64,000 bases of DNA, taken from Tomitella biformata AHU 1821 (GTDB taxonomy: Bacteria > Actinomycetota > Actinomycetes > Mycobacteriales > Mycobacteriaceae). The notes below the pieces were generated by a model. That model was not told the DNA's origin. It was given only the letters and a program-made list of their open reading frames with translations, and ran no database searches. The stretch lies in the NCBI RefSeq assembly GCF_000524475.1, contig NZ_BAVQ01000023.1, positions 187,962 to 251,961 on the forward strand, in the 5' to 3' direction. The translations under genes were made by a program, and so were the position numbers. Below, one piece after another: positions 45,069-53,550 of the stretch (positions are counted from its first letter, which is position 1; each line of letters begins with the position of its first letter).

Positions 45069-46595
45069 ATGAGTGTTGACCTGACTGTCGCCACCGACGC
45101 CGGCCTCGTGCGCGGCGTGCTCGCGAAGGGCCTGCCAACGTGGCGGGGCATCCCCTACGCCGCACCGCCCGTCGGCGAGTTGCGCCTGCGCGCTCCGCAG
45201 CCGGTGGCCCCCTGGCCGGGGCTCCACGACGCGTGCGACTGGGGCAACGGCTCCGTGCAGGACCCGCGCGCACTGTTCATCCGCCCCGGCAAGAAGCAGC
45301 TGCCCAGCGAGGACTGCCTGACGCTCAATATCCAGGCCCCGCCGGTGCCCGGCGAGAAGCGGCCCGTGATGGTATTCATCCACGGCGGCGCGTACCTCCT
45401 CGGCAGCTCCTCCATGGGCCTGTACGACGGCAGGCGGCTCGTCCGGCGCGGCGACATCGTCTACGTGTCCATCAACTACCGGCTCGGCGCGCTGGGCTAC
45501 CTGGACTTCACCAGCTTCTCTACGGCGGAGAGGCCCTTCGACTCCAACCTTGGCCTGCGCGACCAGGTGGCGGCCCTAGAGTGGGTGCAGCGCAACATCG
45601 CGGCGTTCGGCGGCGACCCCGACAACGTCACCATCTTCGGCGAGTCCGCGGGCGGCAGTGCCGTTGTCGCGTTGATGGCCACCCCCGCCGCGAAGGGCTT
45701 GTTCGCCCGGTCGATCGCCGAGAGCCCCGCGGTGGACCTCGTCTCCTCCCCCGCGCAGGCCGACACCTTCGCCCGGGACTTCGTCACATTGCTGGGCACC
45801 GACCCCACCGACACCGCCGCCGCGGTCACCGCGCTCACCACGGCTACCCCCGCGGAACTGTGGCAGGCCAGCCGCCGCGTCACCGGCAAGACCATGAGCA
45901 CCCAGCCCGGCCTGAGCCCCTTTGCGCCCACGGTGGACGGGGACTTCCTGCCTGTGCACCCCGTCGACGCGTTCACCACCGGCTCCGTGCACCAGGTGCC
46001 GCTGATCATCGGCTCGAACAAACGCGAGGGCACACTGTTCCCGAAGTTGCTCGACGCGCTGCCCAGCGACGCCCGCCGCATCGAGTTGTACTTCCAGGCC
46101 ACCGACCCGGAGGCCATGGAGCGCATCTTGGCTCACTACCCCGGCTACCCCGCCCGGAACGCGGCCATCGATTTCGGCGGCGACTCGATCCTGTGGGCCC
46201 CCACCGTGGAGTTGGCTCAGGCGTACTGCTCGATCGCGCCCACCTACATGTACCGCTTCGACTACTCGCCGCGGGCCATGAAGTGGCTGGGCCTCGAGGC
46301 GACACACGCGTTCGAACTGCTCGCGGTGTTCGGCTACGGGGCCGGAGCCGTCGGCCGAGCGCTCACGCTGCCCGGCGGCAAGCGCAGCATGCGGGCAGTC
46401 ACCGACACCGTCCAGCGCGAGTGGCTGTCCTTTGCCCGCACCGGCAAGCCCACGGCCGCCTGGCCCGCATATGACACGGCCTTCCGCACCACGCTGATCA
46501 TCGACGATCCGTCCTACCTGGCCCATGACCCCCTCCGCCCCCGGCGGCTCGCCTGGGCCGGGTACTCCGCCTATCGGAACCTGCCCGCACATTGA
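45069..46595 (+). CDS. type-B carboxylesterase
   Basis: 508 residues from ATG 45069, seven bases after CGGAG. Alpha/beta hydrolase of the carboxylesterase/para-nitrobenzyl-esterase type: RGIPYAAPPVGELR, SEDCLTLNI, oxyanion HGGAYLLGS, nucleophile Ser193 in GESAGG and a His in ATHAFELLAVFG. It has no signal peptide. A second, similar esterase is encoded at 54531-56039. The natural ester is unknown. The stop overlaps the start of the VanZ-like gene (TGATG). Confidence 0.93.
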   Translation: MSVDLTVATDAGLVRGVLAKGLPTWRGIPYAAPPVGELRLRAPQPVAPWPGLHDACDWGNGSVQDPRALFIRPGKKQLPSEDCLTLNIQAPPVPGEKRPVMVFIHGGAYLLGSSSMGLYDGRRLVRRGDIVYVSINYRLGALGYLDFTSFSTAERPFDSNLGLRDQVAALEWVQRNIAAFGGDPDNVTIFGESAGGSAVVALMATPAAKGLFARSIAESPAVDLVSSPAQADTFARDFVTLLGTDPTDTAAAVTALTTATPAELWQASRRVTGKTMSTQPGLSPFAPTVDGDFLPVHPVDAFTTGSVHQVPLIIGSNKREGTLFPKLLDALPSDARRIELYFQATDPEAMERILAHYPGYPARNAAIDFGGDSILWAPTVELAQAYCSIAPTYMYRFDYSPRAMKWLGLEATHAFELLAVFGYGAGAVGRALTLPGGKRSMRAVTDTVQREWLSFARTGKPTAAWPAYDTAFRTTLIIDDPSYLAHDPLRPRRLAWAGYSAYRNLPAH

Positions 46596-46951
46596 TGGGG
46601 AGGCTTTCGGAGGCCGTCCGGTGGAGCGTGTTCCCCCTGTCGGCCGTGTTCGCGCTCAGCCTGGTGATTCTGTTCTCGCCCGGCTCCACGGTGCCGTCGG
46701 GCCCGCCGAACTCCGACAAGGTGGTGCACGCGCTGCTCTTCGCCGCCCTCGCCGCGGCCTCGCGGCTAGCGGGCGTCGGCTGGCGGGTCACCATCGCCTG
46801 GGTCTTGGCCTACGCGGCGCTGTCCGAGGTGCTGCAGGCAACCCTGCCGATCCACCGCAGCGGCTCATGGTGGGACCTCGCCGCGGATGCTTTTGGCATG
46901 GCCTTGGGGCTCGTGGTGTGCGCCGTGATCACGAGGTCACGGCGCCTCTAA
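46595..46951 (+). CDS. VanZ-like membrane protein
   Basis: 118 residues from ATG 46595, overlapping the esterase stop by one base, so translation is coupled. Three or four hydrophobic segments and the VanZ-like signature NSDKVVHALLFAALAAASR, SEVLQATLPIHRSGSWWDLAADAFG (PIHR...SWWD). VanZ-like proteins have no settled biochemical role; some affect glycopeptide tolerance. It converges on the cupredoxin gene. Confidence 0.83.
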   Translation: MGRLSEAVRWSVFPLSAVFALSLVILFSPGSTVPSGPPNSDKVVHALLFAALAAASRLAGVGWRVTIAWVLAYAALSEVLQATLPIHRSGSWWDLAADAFGMALGLVVCAVITRSRRL

Positions 46952-46975
46952 GTGCCCCGCGCGGAGTACTGCGTG

Positions 46976-47335
46976 TCAGCCCACCACGGTGATCTGTCCT
47001 CGCATGTCCGGGTGCGGCGCGCAGGTGTAGTTGAACGTGCCAGCCTCAGTGAACGTGTACGACCACTCGCCGCGCATCTGCGGATTGCCGCTGTCCAGCG
47101 GCTTGGGGTCGTTGACGTTGGCGACCTCGCTGACCACGTTGTGCGCCACGCCCTGATCGTCGAACTTCCAGGTCACGGTGTCGCCGACCTTCACCGTCAG
47201 GTTGGCGGGCGAGAACTGCATGCCCCGCACCAGGACCGTGTTCGGCGGGAGGGGTGCCGGATCGTCGCTACCGCACGCCGCGAGCGAAGTGACCATGAGC
47301 ATTCCGACGAGCGCAACCATCAATTTTCTCAGCAC
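46976..47335 (-). CDS. cupredoxin-domain lipoprotein (blue copper type)
   Basis: 119 residues from GTG 47335; ATG inside the signal peptide is an alternative. Signal peptide with lipobox LAAC (near residue 20), then a plastocyanin/azurin-like beta sandwich: MQFSPANLTVKVGDTVTWKF, copper-ligand His in GVAHNVV, and FNYTCAPHPDMRG supplying Cys, His and Met. It is a lipid-anchored electron carrier outside the membrane; the redox partner is unknown. Confidence 0.88.
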   Translation of the reverse strand: MLRKLMVALVGMLMVTSLAACGSDDPAPLPPNTVLVRGMQFSPANLTVKVGDTVTWKFDDQGVAHNVVSEVANVNDPKPLDSGNPQMRGEWSYTFTEAGTFNYTCAPHPDMRGQITVVG

Positions 47336-47385
47336 CCGTACATTGTGTCCTGCCCTTGGCCCGAACGCCATCAGGGGTGGGCGCG

Positions 47386-47943
47386 TCAGTCTGGGAGATT
47401 GCCCGACGCGATCTTGGCGAGCTCGATCGCCGTGTCCACTGCGCCTGCGGGGGCCGGCACAAGCTCGACAGCGACGGAATACACCTGCTGGTCCTGCAGC
47501 CACCAGACCGTGGGCGCGGAGTGGGTGGAGCTGAAGGCCTGCTGGCCGAGTTCGGACACCTGCTCCACGCTGCCGAGCGCCTCCTGCATCGCCAACTGCT
47601 CCGCGAGCACCCGCGCGCCGTCTCCGTTCTCATCGCCGGTCTGGACCAGGCTCACGACCAGCTCCTGCCCGCTCGCGCCGGGGGCGCGGCCGCTCCAGCT
47701 ACAGCCCGTGCCGATGTTGCTTGTGCGCTCTATCGACGCGCCCGTGGCGGCCGCCACCTGCGCCGACGTGATCAGCGCGCAACCGCCGGTGTCGCTGTGA
47801 GCATTGCCCGCCTCCACGGTGGCGGGCACCGTGGCCGAGTCGATCTGCGCGTCGTCCGGGCCCGCGGCCGTGCCGCTGCAGCCGGCCAACGCGGCCAGCA
47901 ATATCAGCCCCGCGACCGCGCCTGTGATCTCTCGCCGCGCCAT
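47386..47943 (-). CDS. DUF3558-like lipoprotein
   Basis: 185 residues from ATG 47943. Signal peptide with lipobox LAGC (near 22). The domain has GCALITSAQVAAATGASI and a Cys-containing GTGCSWSG segment, the Cys pair spacing typical of DUF3558 proteins, and ends in a helix DTAIELAKIASGNLPD. The family is abundant in actinobacterial envelopes and uncharacterised. GGGGAG directly abuts the ATG, which is an odd spacing and leaves the start uncertain. Confidence 0.78.
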   Translation of the reverse strand: MARREITGAVAGLILLAALAGCSGTAAGPDDAQIDSATVPATVEAGNAHSDTGGCALITSAQVAAATGASIERTSNIGTGCSWSGRAPGASGQELVVSLVQTGDENGDGARVLAEQLAMQEALGSVEQVSELGQQAFSSTHSAPTVWWLQDQQVYSVAVELVPAPAGAVDTAIELAKIASGNLPD

Positions 47944-47998
47944 CTCCCCAGAGTGCCACAGATCACACGCACTGTCAGTCCGTCTCCGGCACCGTCGG

Positions 47999-49822
47999 CT
48001 ACGGCGTCCGCGCATCGAAGATATCGAACACATTCGACTGGCCCGCGCGGTAGCGCTCGCGGTCCACCGCCTTGAACGGCTCCCACCACGGGGCCTTCGC
48101 CAACACCTCGATCTTGCATGGCCGCTCGGCTGAGCCGGCGGCCTTCAGCAGCGCATTCACCGCTTGGCGCCCACCCTCGTTGGCCCCCTCCATCGTGGTG
48201 ACGTTCACATCCGTCTTGACCCAGTCTCCGGCTAGGAACATGTTCTCCACACCGGTGGCGGACGTGGGCCGCAACGCCCATGATCCGGGGCTCTGGATGA
48301 ACAGCGGCTCGTCGTTGGACACCGCTGGCGTGCCGGAGCCCTCGATCGCGGGGTCCAGCATCCACGAGTGCAACATGCCATCACGCAACACGTCGTCAGT
48401 GTCGTTCAAGTGCGCCTTGATCTGCGCCCACGCCTCCGCCGAGATCTCCTCCGGAGTGCAATCCCGCGCCTTCTTCCCATTGAACATCCCCGGCGTGTTC
48501 CAATCCGAGATGATGACGGACAGACAGTCCTGCACGCTGCCGTCCCCATATGCGGCGAGCCCGCCCTTCCAGAACTGGCCCTGGCTGATCGACGTGAGGG
48601 CCCACGGCGAGTCCACATAGTTCACGTGCCCGGTGGTCACCGGCGCCCGCTCCCGGAGGAAGAACTGCAGGCCGTTCATCCAATCCGTCTCCAGTTGAAG
48701 GATGTCCGCGAGCGTGCCGTCGGCCGCCAGCATCTTCTCGTCGATCATCGGCTGGAACTTGTCGACGGGGATGGCGGAGATGAACCAATCCGCGTCCAGA
48801 CTTTGCCTCCCGCCGGGCGTCGACACCTGTGCGGACGCCACGCGCTGGCCGGAGATGTCGAAGCCCTCGAGTTCCCAGCCCACGTGGAATTGCACCCCCA
48901 GTCCCTTCAAATGCGCTACCCACGGGTCGAGCCACCGAGTGGATGTCGGGCCGTTGAGCACCCGGTCGACGGAGCCACCCTCATCGTTGCCGAAGGTCAG
49001 CACGGACCAGACCGTCGCCTCCCCCACTATGCCGATTGAGAGGGTGCTCGCGTTGGCCGATTTGATCGCGGCGAGGTTCCGGATGATCCCGTCGGCCATA
49101 AACCGGCCGTACTCGGGCGAGGACCAGTCCGCCCGCATGTAGTCATTCCACGCCACGTTGTCCCACTGCCCGAGTTTGCGCTCATCGCAACTGGTCACGA
49201 ACACGCCGAGCTTCTGAGCCGCGAACACCGCCTCCCACGGGGGCAGCCGGAACACCGTCTCGAACACGGAGGCAACCGAGTCGATGAAGTTCTGCGGGGT
49301 GATCGGCGACGGAATCGCCGGAACGGGGAACGGGAACGGGATCGTCAGGTCGTGACGGCCTGCGCCCGAGTGCAGGTAGGTGGTGGCCCTCGTCAAGTTG
49401 TCCCAGCACCCATTCGGGTTGCCGGGGAAGGGCGTTCGCCGCATGTTGTCGGTGAGATTTCGGTAGAAGCCCGGCCAGAACCGGAAGCCGTGCTCGCCGG
49501 GCAGGCCCTTGTCGGAGAAGATCGTGCGGGCCTTGCCGCCCAACTCCTTCCGCTCATACACCGCCACCTCGAAGCCGCGCTCGATCAGCTCATGCGCTGC
49601 GGTGAGGCCGGCGACGCCCGCGCCGAAGATGGCGACCGACCGGCCGGCGCCATCCGACCTCGCGTCGGCGGGTCCGGGGCCGGGGGCCGCGTGTGCCACG
49701 GTGGCGAGCGGGCCGCCTCCGATCGCGGCGATCGTGGCCACCGCGCCGCCCACGATCGCCGCCGACCGCAGAAACCCCCGCCGGGTCGAGCCCGTAACAC
49801 TCACCTGTTCACTCACTGACAT
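47999..49822 (-). CDS. Tat-exported FAD-dependent oxidoreductase, phytoene-desaturase-like
   Basis: 607 residues. Twin-arginine signal STRRGFLRSAAIVGGAVATIAA at about 12-33 with AHA cleavage near 45. Dinucleotide fold VAIFGAGVAGLTAAHELIERGFEVAVYERKELGGKART, and a C-terminal FLAGDWVKTDVNVTTMEGANEGGRQAVNAL, as in amine-oxidase/carotenoid-desaturase-like flavoenzymes (HpnE-type). Tat export implies that FAD is bound before transport and that the enzyme works outside the membrane, unusual for this superfamily. Substrate unknown. Confidence 0.85.
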   Translation of the reverse strand: MSVSEQVSVTGSTRRGFLRSAAIVGGAVATIAAIGGGPLATVAHAAPGPGPADARSDGAGRSVAIFGAGVAGLTAAHELIERGFEVAVYERKELGGKARTIFSDKGLPGEHGFRFWPGFYRNLTDNMRRTPFPGNPNGCWDNLTRATTYLHSGAGRHDLTIPFPFPVPAIPSPITPQNFIDSVASVFETVFRLPPWEAVFAAQKLGVFVTSCDERKLGQWDNVAWNDYMRADWSSPEYGRFMADGIIRNLAAIKSANASTLSIGIVGEATVWSVLTFGNDEGGSVDRVLNGPTSTRWLDPWVAHLKGLGVQFHVGWELEGFDISGQRVASAQVSTPGGRQSLDADWFISAIPVDKFQPMIDEKMLAADGTLADILQLETDWMNGLQFFLRERAPVTTGHVNYVDSPWALTSISQGQFWKGGLAAYGDGSVQDCLSVIISDWNTPGMFNGKKARDCTPEEISAEAWAQIKAHLNDTDDVLRDGMLHSWMLDPAIEGSGTPAVSNDEPLFIQSPGSWALRPTSATGVENMFLAGDWVKTDVNVTTMEGANEGGRQAVNALLKAAGSAERPCKIEVLAKAPWWEPFKAVDRERYRAGQSNVFDIFDARTP

Positions 49823-49902
49823 CCCCCACCGTCTCGGCCGGATTACTCGATGATCTCTGACTACCGATGCCCAGAACCATAACCGAAGAGCCAGAATGTT
49901 GA

Positions 49903-50658
49903 CTAACTTATCGCCAGATTACGTCCCGCCGCGTCGACCACATCCTGAAGTCCGCACTGGACCAGCCGGGCGATTTCCATGGGCTTGGCCGGAAATTCTC
50001 GCACTGGATTCCCGATGTAGACGCTGGCGGCCCCCACGGACCCCACAGCCCCCGCCGCACCGCCGTAACGGATGCCCAATGGCAGCAGTGCCAGGGCCGC
50101 GCCGAGCTTGATTGCCCGCGCGGCGATGTGCCCGATGCCGCTGTTAACCCGCTGAACCTGCGCGGGATCAAGCAGGTTGCAGGTGCCCTCAGGGAAGATC
50201 GCCAGGCTGTCTCCGCGCGCGAGCCGCTCGGCGGAGATGTCCATCATCCGCCTGCCCGCATCGGCCACCGCCCGCATGCCGTGGTTCTTGCCGCGGAAGA
50301 CGGGAATGCCGCCCATCATGTCGATCTGCCTGCGCTGCTTGGGATCCGCGAACAGCTCATCCTTCGCCAGCACCCGGGTTCGGCCGATGATCGAGCGCAG
50401 CGGCGACCGCCAGGCGGTCGCCGCCAGGATGTACTGATCCTTATCCGACAGGTGGTTGACCGCGATGATCAGGCTCCCGCCGCCGGCGAGCAGGCCCTCG
50501 ATCGCCTCCCGCGCCCCATCCGCATAGCTGACCCGCGGCCGAAACCTGACGCTGAGCGCCGCATATGCAGCCTTGGAGGTCAACCTGTTCTGCTGGTGCT
50601 CCAGGTAGTAGTCATAGACGTCTTGCTGGTTCTCCAGCGTCACGACAGGTTTGCCCAT
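49903..50658 (-). CDS. 1-acylglycerol-3-phosphate acyltransferase-like (PlsC family)
   Basis: 251 residues. PlsC motifs: NHLSDKDQ (catalytic NHxxxxD variant), GGIPVFRGKNHG, and FPEGTC, followed by LLPLGIRYGG. It lacks an N-terminal membrane helix. It would acylate a lysophospholipid or related acceptor. A 33-bp palindrome 36 bp upstream of its start points to control by a TetR-type lipid regulator. Confidence 0.88.
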   Translation of the reverse strand: MGKPVVTLENQQDVYDYYLEHQQNRLTSKAAYAALSVRFRPRVSYADGAREAIEGLLAGGGSLIIAVNHLSDKDQYILAATAWRSPLRSIIGRTRVLAKDELFADPKQRRQIDMMGGIPVFRGKNHGMRAVADAGRRMMDISAERLARGDSLAIFPEGTCNLLDPAQVQRVNSGIGHIAARAIKLGAALALLPLGIRYGGAAGAVGSVGAASVYIGNPVREFPAKPMEIARLVQCGLQDVVDAAGRNLAIS

Positions 50659-50694
50659 GCGATCTCAGCCCTTCAGATTGCTACCCACTATTTG

Positions 50695-50727
50695 ACCTAC
50701 GCTACCGTAAGTTACGCAACCGTAGGT
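50695..50727. promoter_or_regulatory. 33-bp palindromic operator upstream of the PlsC-family gene
   Basis: Outer arms ACCTACG (50695-50701) and CGTAGGT (50721-50727), inner arms CGTAA (50706-50710) and TTACG (50712-50716), all centred on G50711. The nested dyads suggest two dimers of a TetR-family repressor. Confidence 0.65.
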
Positions 50728-50847
50728 TTGCCAGTCCGCAGGTGCTTCGAACCCCGTGAATAATGGCCGGGTACACTCCCAAACGTTCCAGGCGCAGCTT
50801 TGTTGAGCCCGCGTTTGGGGCCTCCCGGCCGTCAGCGGCCGGTCCCC

Positions 50848-50920
50848 GCCCTCGTAGCTCAGGGGATAGAGCACCGCTCTCCTAAAGCGGTGGTCGTAGG
50901 TTCGAATCCTACCGAGGGCA
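50848..50920 (+). tRNA. tRNA-Arg (anticodon CCT)
   Basis: A full cloverleaf: acceptor GCCCTCG with CGAGGGC, anticodon stem CCGCT/AGCGG, loop CTCCTAA giving CCT (reads AGG), T loop TTCGAAT. CCA is encoded directly after (50921-50923). Confidence 0.97.
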
Positions 50921-50986
50921 CCACATCACCGCAGGTCAAGCTCCATCTGGCCGCACCTTCTCGAGCCCTCCAGTCCTTACCCGCAG

Positions 50987-52021
50987 CTAGATCCAGTCCT
51001 TCCGGCGGAACAGCACGAACAGCCCCACCGCCAGGACGAAGATGGTGGCGGCGCTCATGATCAGCCCCCACACCTGGTCGGAGCCCGGGTAGGGCACGTT
51101 CTGCCCGTACCAGCCCGTGATCGCCGTCGGCACCGCGATGATCGCGGCCCAGCCTGTGAGCTTCTTCATCACGGTGTTCAGCCGCGCGTCTTGCAGGGCC
51201 AGGTTCGTCTCAAAAATGCTGGCGATGATCTCGCGCAAGGACTCTGTCGACTCCCCCACGTGCACCACGTGGTCGTTGAGGTCCTCGTAACTCGCATCCA
51301 GCTCGGGCAGCCGACCGGACTCGATGCGATAGCGCATGATCGCGGTCAGCACCTCCCGCATCGGCGTGACGACCCGGCGGAACTCCACCAGCTCCTTCCG
51401 CACCCGATAGTTGAGCTCCTGCACCTTGCGGGTGTCGGAGTTCTGGGCGAACAGCATGTCCTCCAGGTCCTCGACGCGATCGTCAAACCTGTCGGCGACG
51501 GCCTGATGCCCGTCAACGATGACATCGAGCAGACCGTGCAGCAGGGCGGCGGAGCCGAAGCGCAGCAGATCGCCCTCCTGTTCCCAGCGCTCGATGACGG
51601 CCTGCATGTCGACCCCGTCGTCGGGCCGAATGGTCACGATCCCGTCGGGCAGCACGAAGATGGAGACGCGGCTCCGCCGCAGCCGGGAGTCCATCGCCTC
51701 CAGCTCGTCGGCGTCGGGCCGGCTGAAGTCGGTGTCGTACACCGTGACGAACATCTGCCCACCGCGGCGGGTCGCGCGCGGGCGCTCCCCCGGGGCAATC
51801 GCATCCTCGCGCTCGTGCGCGTTCAGGCCCAGCTCCTCGCTCAGTCGCTCCATCATCGCGGCGCCCGGACGGCAGAGGTCCACCCACAACAGCGCCGTCG
51901 GGTCCAGCCGGTGCTCGGACAGGTCCGCCAGCGGGAAGTCGTCGAGCGCCACGACCCCGTCGCGCCACAGCCTGGTCCGAACCACTTCGCCCTCGATGCT
52001 CACTTCAGCAGTGTCCCCCAT
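50987..52021 (-). CDS. CorA-family divalent-cation transporter, GQN variant
   Basis: 344 residues from ATG 52021. Long cytoplasmic domain with the stalk helix, two C-terminal membrane helices (about 285-308 and 318-338), basic end FRRKDWI. The pore signature reads ITGWYGQNVPYPG, with Gln in place of the Met of canonical GMN, which could alter selectivity. The family moves Mg2+, Co2+ or Zn2+. A longer in-frame extension to 52180 is not supported by similarity. It is divergent from the pirin gene. Confidence 0.88.
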   Translation of the reverse strand: MGDTAEVSIEGEVVRTRLWRDGVVALDDFPLADLSEHRLDPTALLWVDLCRPGAAMMERLSEELGLNAHEREDAIAPGERPRATRRGGQMFVTVYDTDFSRPDADELEAMDSRLRRSRVSIFVLPDGIVTIRPDDGVDMQAVIERWEQEGDLLRFGSAALLHGLLDVIVDGHQAVADRFDDRVEDLEDMLFAQNSDTRKVQELNYRVRKELVEFRRVVTPMREVLTAIMRYRIESGRLPELDASYEDLNDHVVHVGESTESLREIIASIFETNLALQDARLNTVMKKLTGWAAIIAVPTAITGWYGQNVPYPGSDQVWGLIMSAATIFVLAVGLFVLFRRKDWI

Positions 52022-52089
52022 TTCCCGTCGCGGCGGCGCGACCTCGGCTGCGTAGGGTGGTGGCGAGCCGTCGACCTTGGAGGATCCCC

Positions 52090-52872
52090 ATGCCCGCGTC
52101 TGCCAGCCCGCGCCTTGACGTCCGTCGCGCGGCCGACCGCCTCGCAACGAAGATCGACTGGCTCGACTCGAAGCACTCATTCTCCTTCGGCCACCACTAC
52201 GACCCCGAGAACACCCACCACGGCCTGCTGATGGTCAATAACGACGACATCATCGCCCCCGGGCAGGGTTTCGACACCCACCCGCACCAGGACATGGAGA
52301 TCGTGACGTGGGTGCTGCGCGGCTCGCTGGTGCATCAGGACTCGATGGGCAACTCCGGGGTGATCTACCCGGGTCTTGCGCAGCGGATGAGCGCGGGCAC
52401 CGGGATCATGCACTCGGAGAAGAACGACTCCTGGCGCCTGGCCGGTGCGAGCGGCGGGGCGCACGACGAGCCGGTGCGGCTGATCCAAATGTGGGTGCTG
52501 CCCGACGAGGCCGGCGTGAACCCCGGCTACGAGCAGCTCGAGATCGACCGGGAACTGCTCGCCGGCGGGCTGGTGACGGTGGCGTCGGGCATGGAACGCT
52601 ATCGCGACCACGCCGCCATCCGAATCAACAACCGAGGCGCCGCAATGCATGTGGCCCGCCTGGCCCCCGGCGGGCCCGCCCTCACCCTGCCCGACGCGCC
52701 CCTGCTGCACGTGTTCGTGGCGCGCGGCGCCGCGGAGCTGGAGGGGGTGGGCCCGCTCGCGGAGGGCGACGCCGTGCGGGTGTCCCGCGGCGGCGGGCAG
52801 CGGCTGAGCGTGGACCCGGCCGAGCCAACCGGGGCCGAAATCATCGTGTGGGAGATGAGCGCCCAGCACTAG
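52090..52872 (+). CDS. pirin-family protein
   Basis: 260 residues from ATG 52090, four bases after GGAGGAT. Bicupin with the metal site FDTHPHQDMEIVTWVLRG (two His) and GTGIMHSE (His, Glu) in the N-terminal cupin, typical of YhhW-like pirins with quercetin dioxygenase activity in vitro; the C-terminal cupin lacks ligands. The physiological role of pirins in bacteria is largely unknown. Followed after 33 bp by alkB. Confidence 0.92.
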   Translation: MPASASPRLDVRRAADRLATKIDWLDSKHSFSFGHHYDPENTHHGLLMVNNDDIIAPGQGFDTHPHQDMEIVTWVLRGSLVHQDSMGNSGVIYPGLAQRMSAGTGIMHSEKNDSWRLAGASGGAHDEPVRLIQMWVLPDEAGVNPGYEQLEIDRELLAGGLVTVASGMERYRDHAAIRINNRGAAMHVARLAPGGPALTLPDAPLLHVFVARGAAELEGVGPLAEGDAVRVSRGGGQRLSVDPAEPTGAEIIVWEMSAQH

Positions 52873-52885
52873 CACAATCGAAAGC

Positions 52886-52901
52886 TAGAGCGTATGTTCT
52901 A
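52886..52901. promoter_or_regulatory. LexA-like (SOS) box upstream of alkB
   Basis: TAGAGCGTATGTTCTA contains GAGC-N4-GTTC with TAGA/TCTA ends, one mismatch in the core of the actinobacterial LexA site GAAC-N4-GTTC. It is four bases from the alkB start. Confidence 0.35.
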
Positions 52902-52905
52902 ACTC

Positions 52906-53550
52906 ATGACGGCACCAGCACTGGCACCCTTCCAGCCCTCGCTGTTCGACGTGACGGACGGCGGTCCCACCTTTGACGCCCTGACCGGCGGACCGCGCCG
53001 GCGTCTGCTCTCCGACGGGGCCTGGGTGGACCTGCACCCCAATTGGCTGCGTGGGGCGGACCACCTCATGCGGAACCTGACGATGGCGGTGCCGTGGCGC
53101 TCGGAGCGGCGGATGATGTATGACCGCGTCGTCGATGTCCCCCGGCTGGCCAACTTTTACGACAGCTCCACGCAGCTGCCGGATCCCCTGCTAGAGCAGG
53201 CGATCTCGCGTCTCAACGCCCACTACGGCCCGGTGCTCGGCGAGCCGTTCGCCACCGCCGGGCTGTGCTACTACCGGGACGGCTCGGACAGCGTCGCCTG
53301 GCACGGTGACGACCTGGGCCGCGGCGCCACCGAGGACACGATGGTCGCGATCCTCTCGCTCGGGGCCACCCGCTCCCTGCTGCTACGCCCCCGAGCCGGC
53401 GGCCCGTCCCTGCGCTTCCCCGTGGGCCACGGGGACCTGCTGGTCATGGGCGGCTCCTGCCAGCGCACCTGGGAGCACTGCGTGCCGAAGTCCAGCCGGC
53501 CGACGGGGCCCCGGATTAGCGTCCAGTTCCGGGTGCAGGGAGTCCGCTAG
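52906..53550 (+). CDS. alkB: AlkB-like 2-oxoglutarate/Fe(II) DNA dioxygenase
   Basis: 214 residues. Fe(II) ligands in WHGDDLG (His, Asp) and the distal His in RTWEHCVPK, with 2OG-binding Arg in RPTGPRISVQFR. It would reverse 1-methyladenine and 3-methylcytosine damage by oxidative demethylation. No ribosome site; a TATGTT at 52893-52898 seven bases before the ATG may be a -10, giving a leaderless message. Its stop overlaps the convergent usp stop. Confidence 0.9.
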   Translation: MTAPALAPFQPSLFDVTDGGPTFDALTGGPRRRLLSDGAWVDLHPNWLRGADHLMRNLTMAVPWRSERRMMYDRVVDVPRLANFYDSSTQLPDPLLEQAISRLNAHYGPVLGEPFATAGLCYYRDGSDSVAWHGDDLGRGATEDTMVAILSLGATRSLLLRPRAGGPSLRFPVGHGDLLVMGGSCQRTWEHCVPKSSRPTGPRISVQFRVQGVR

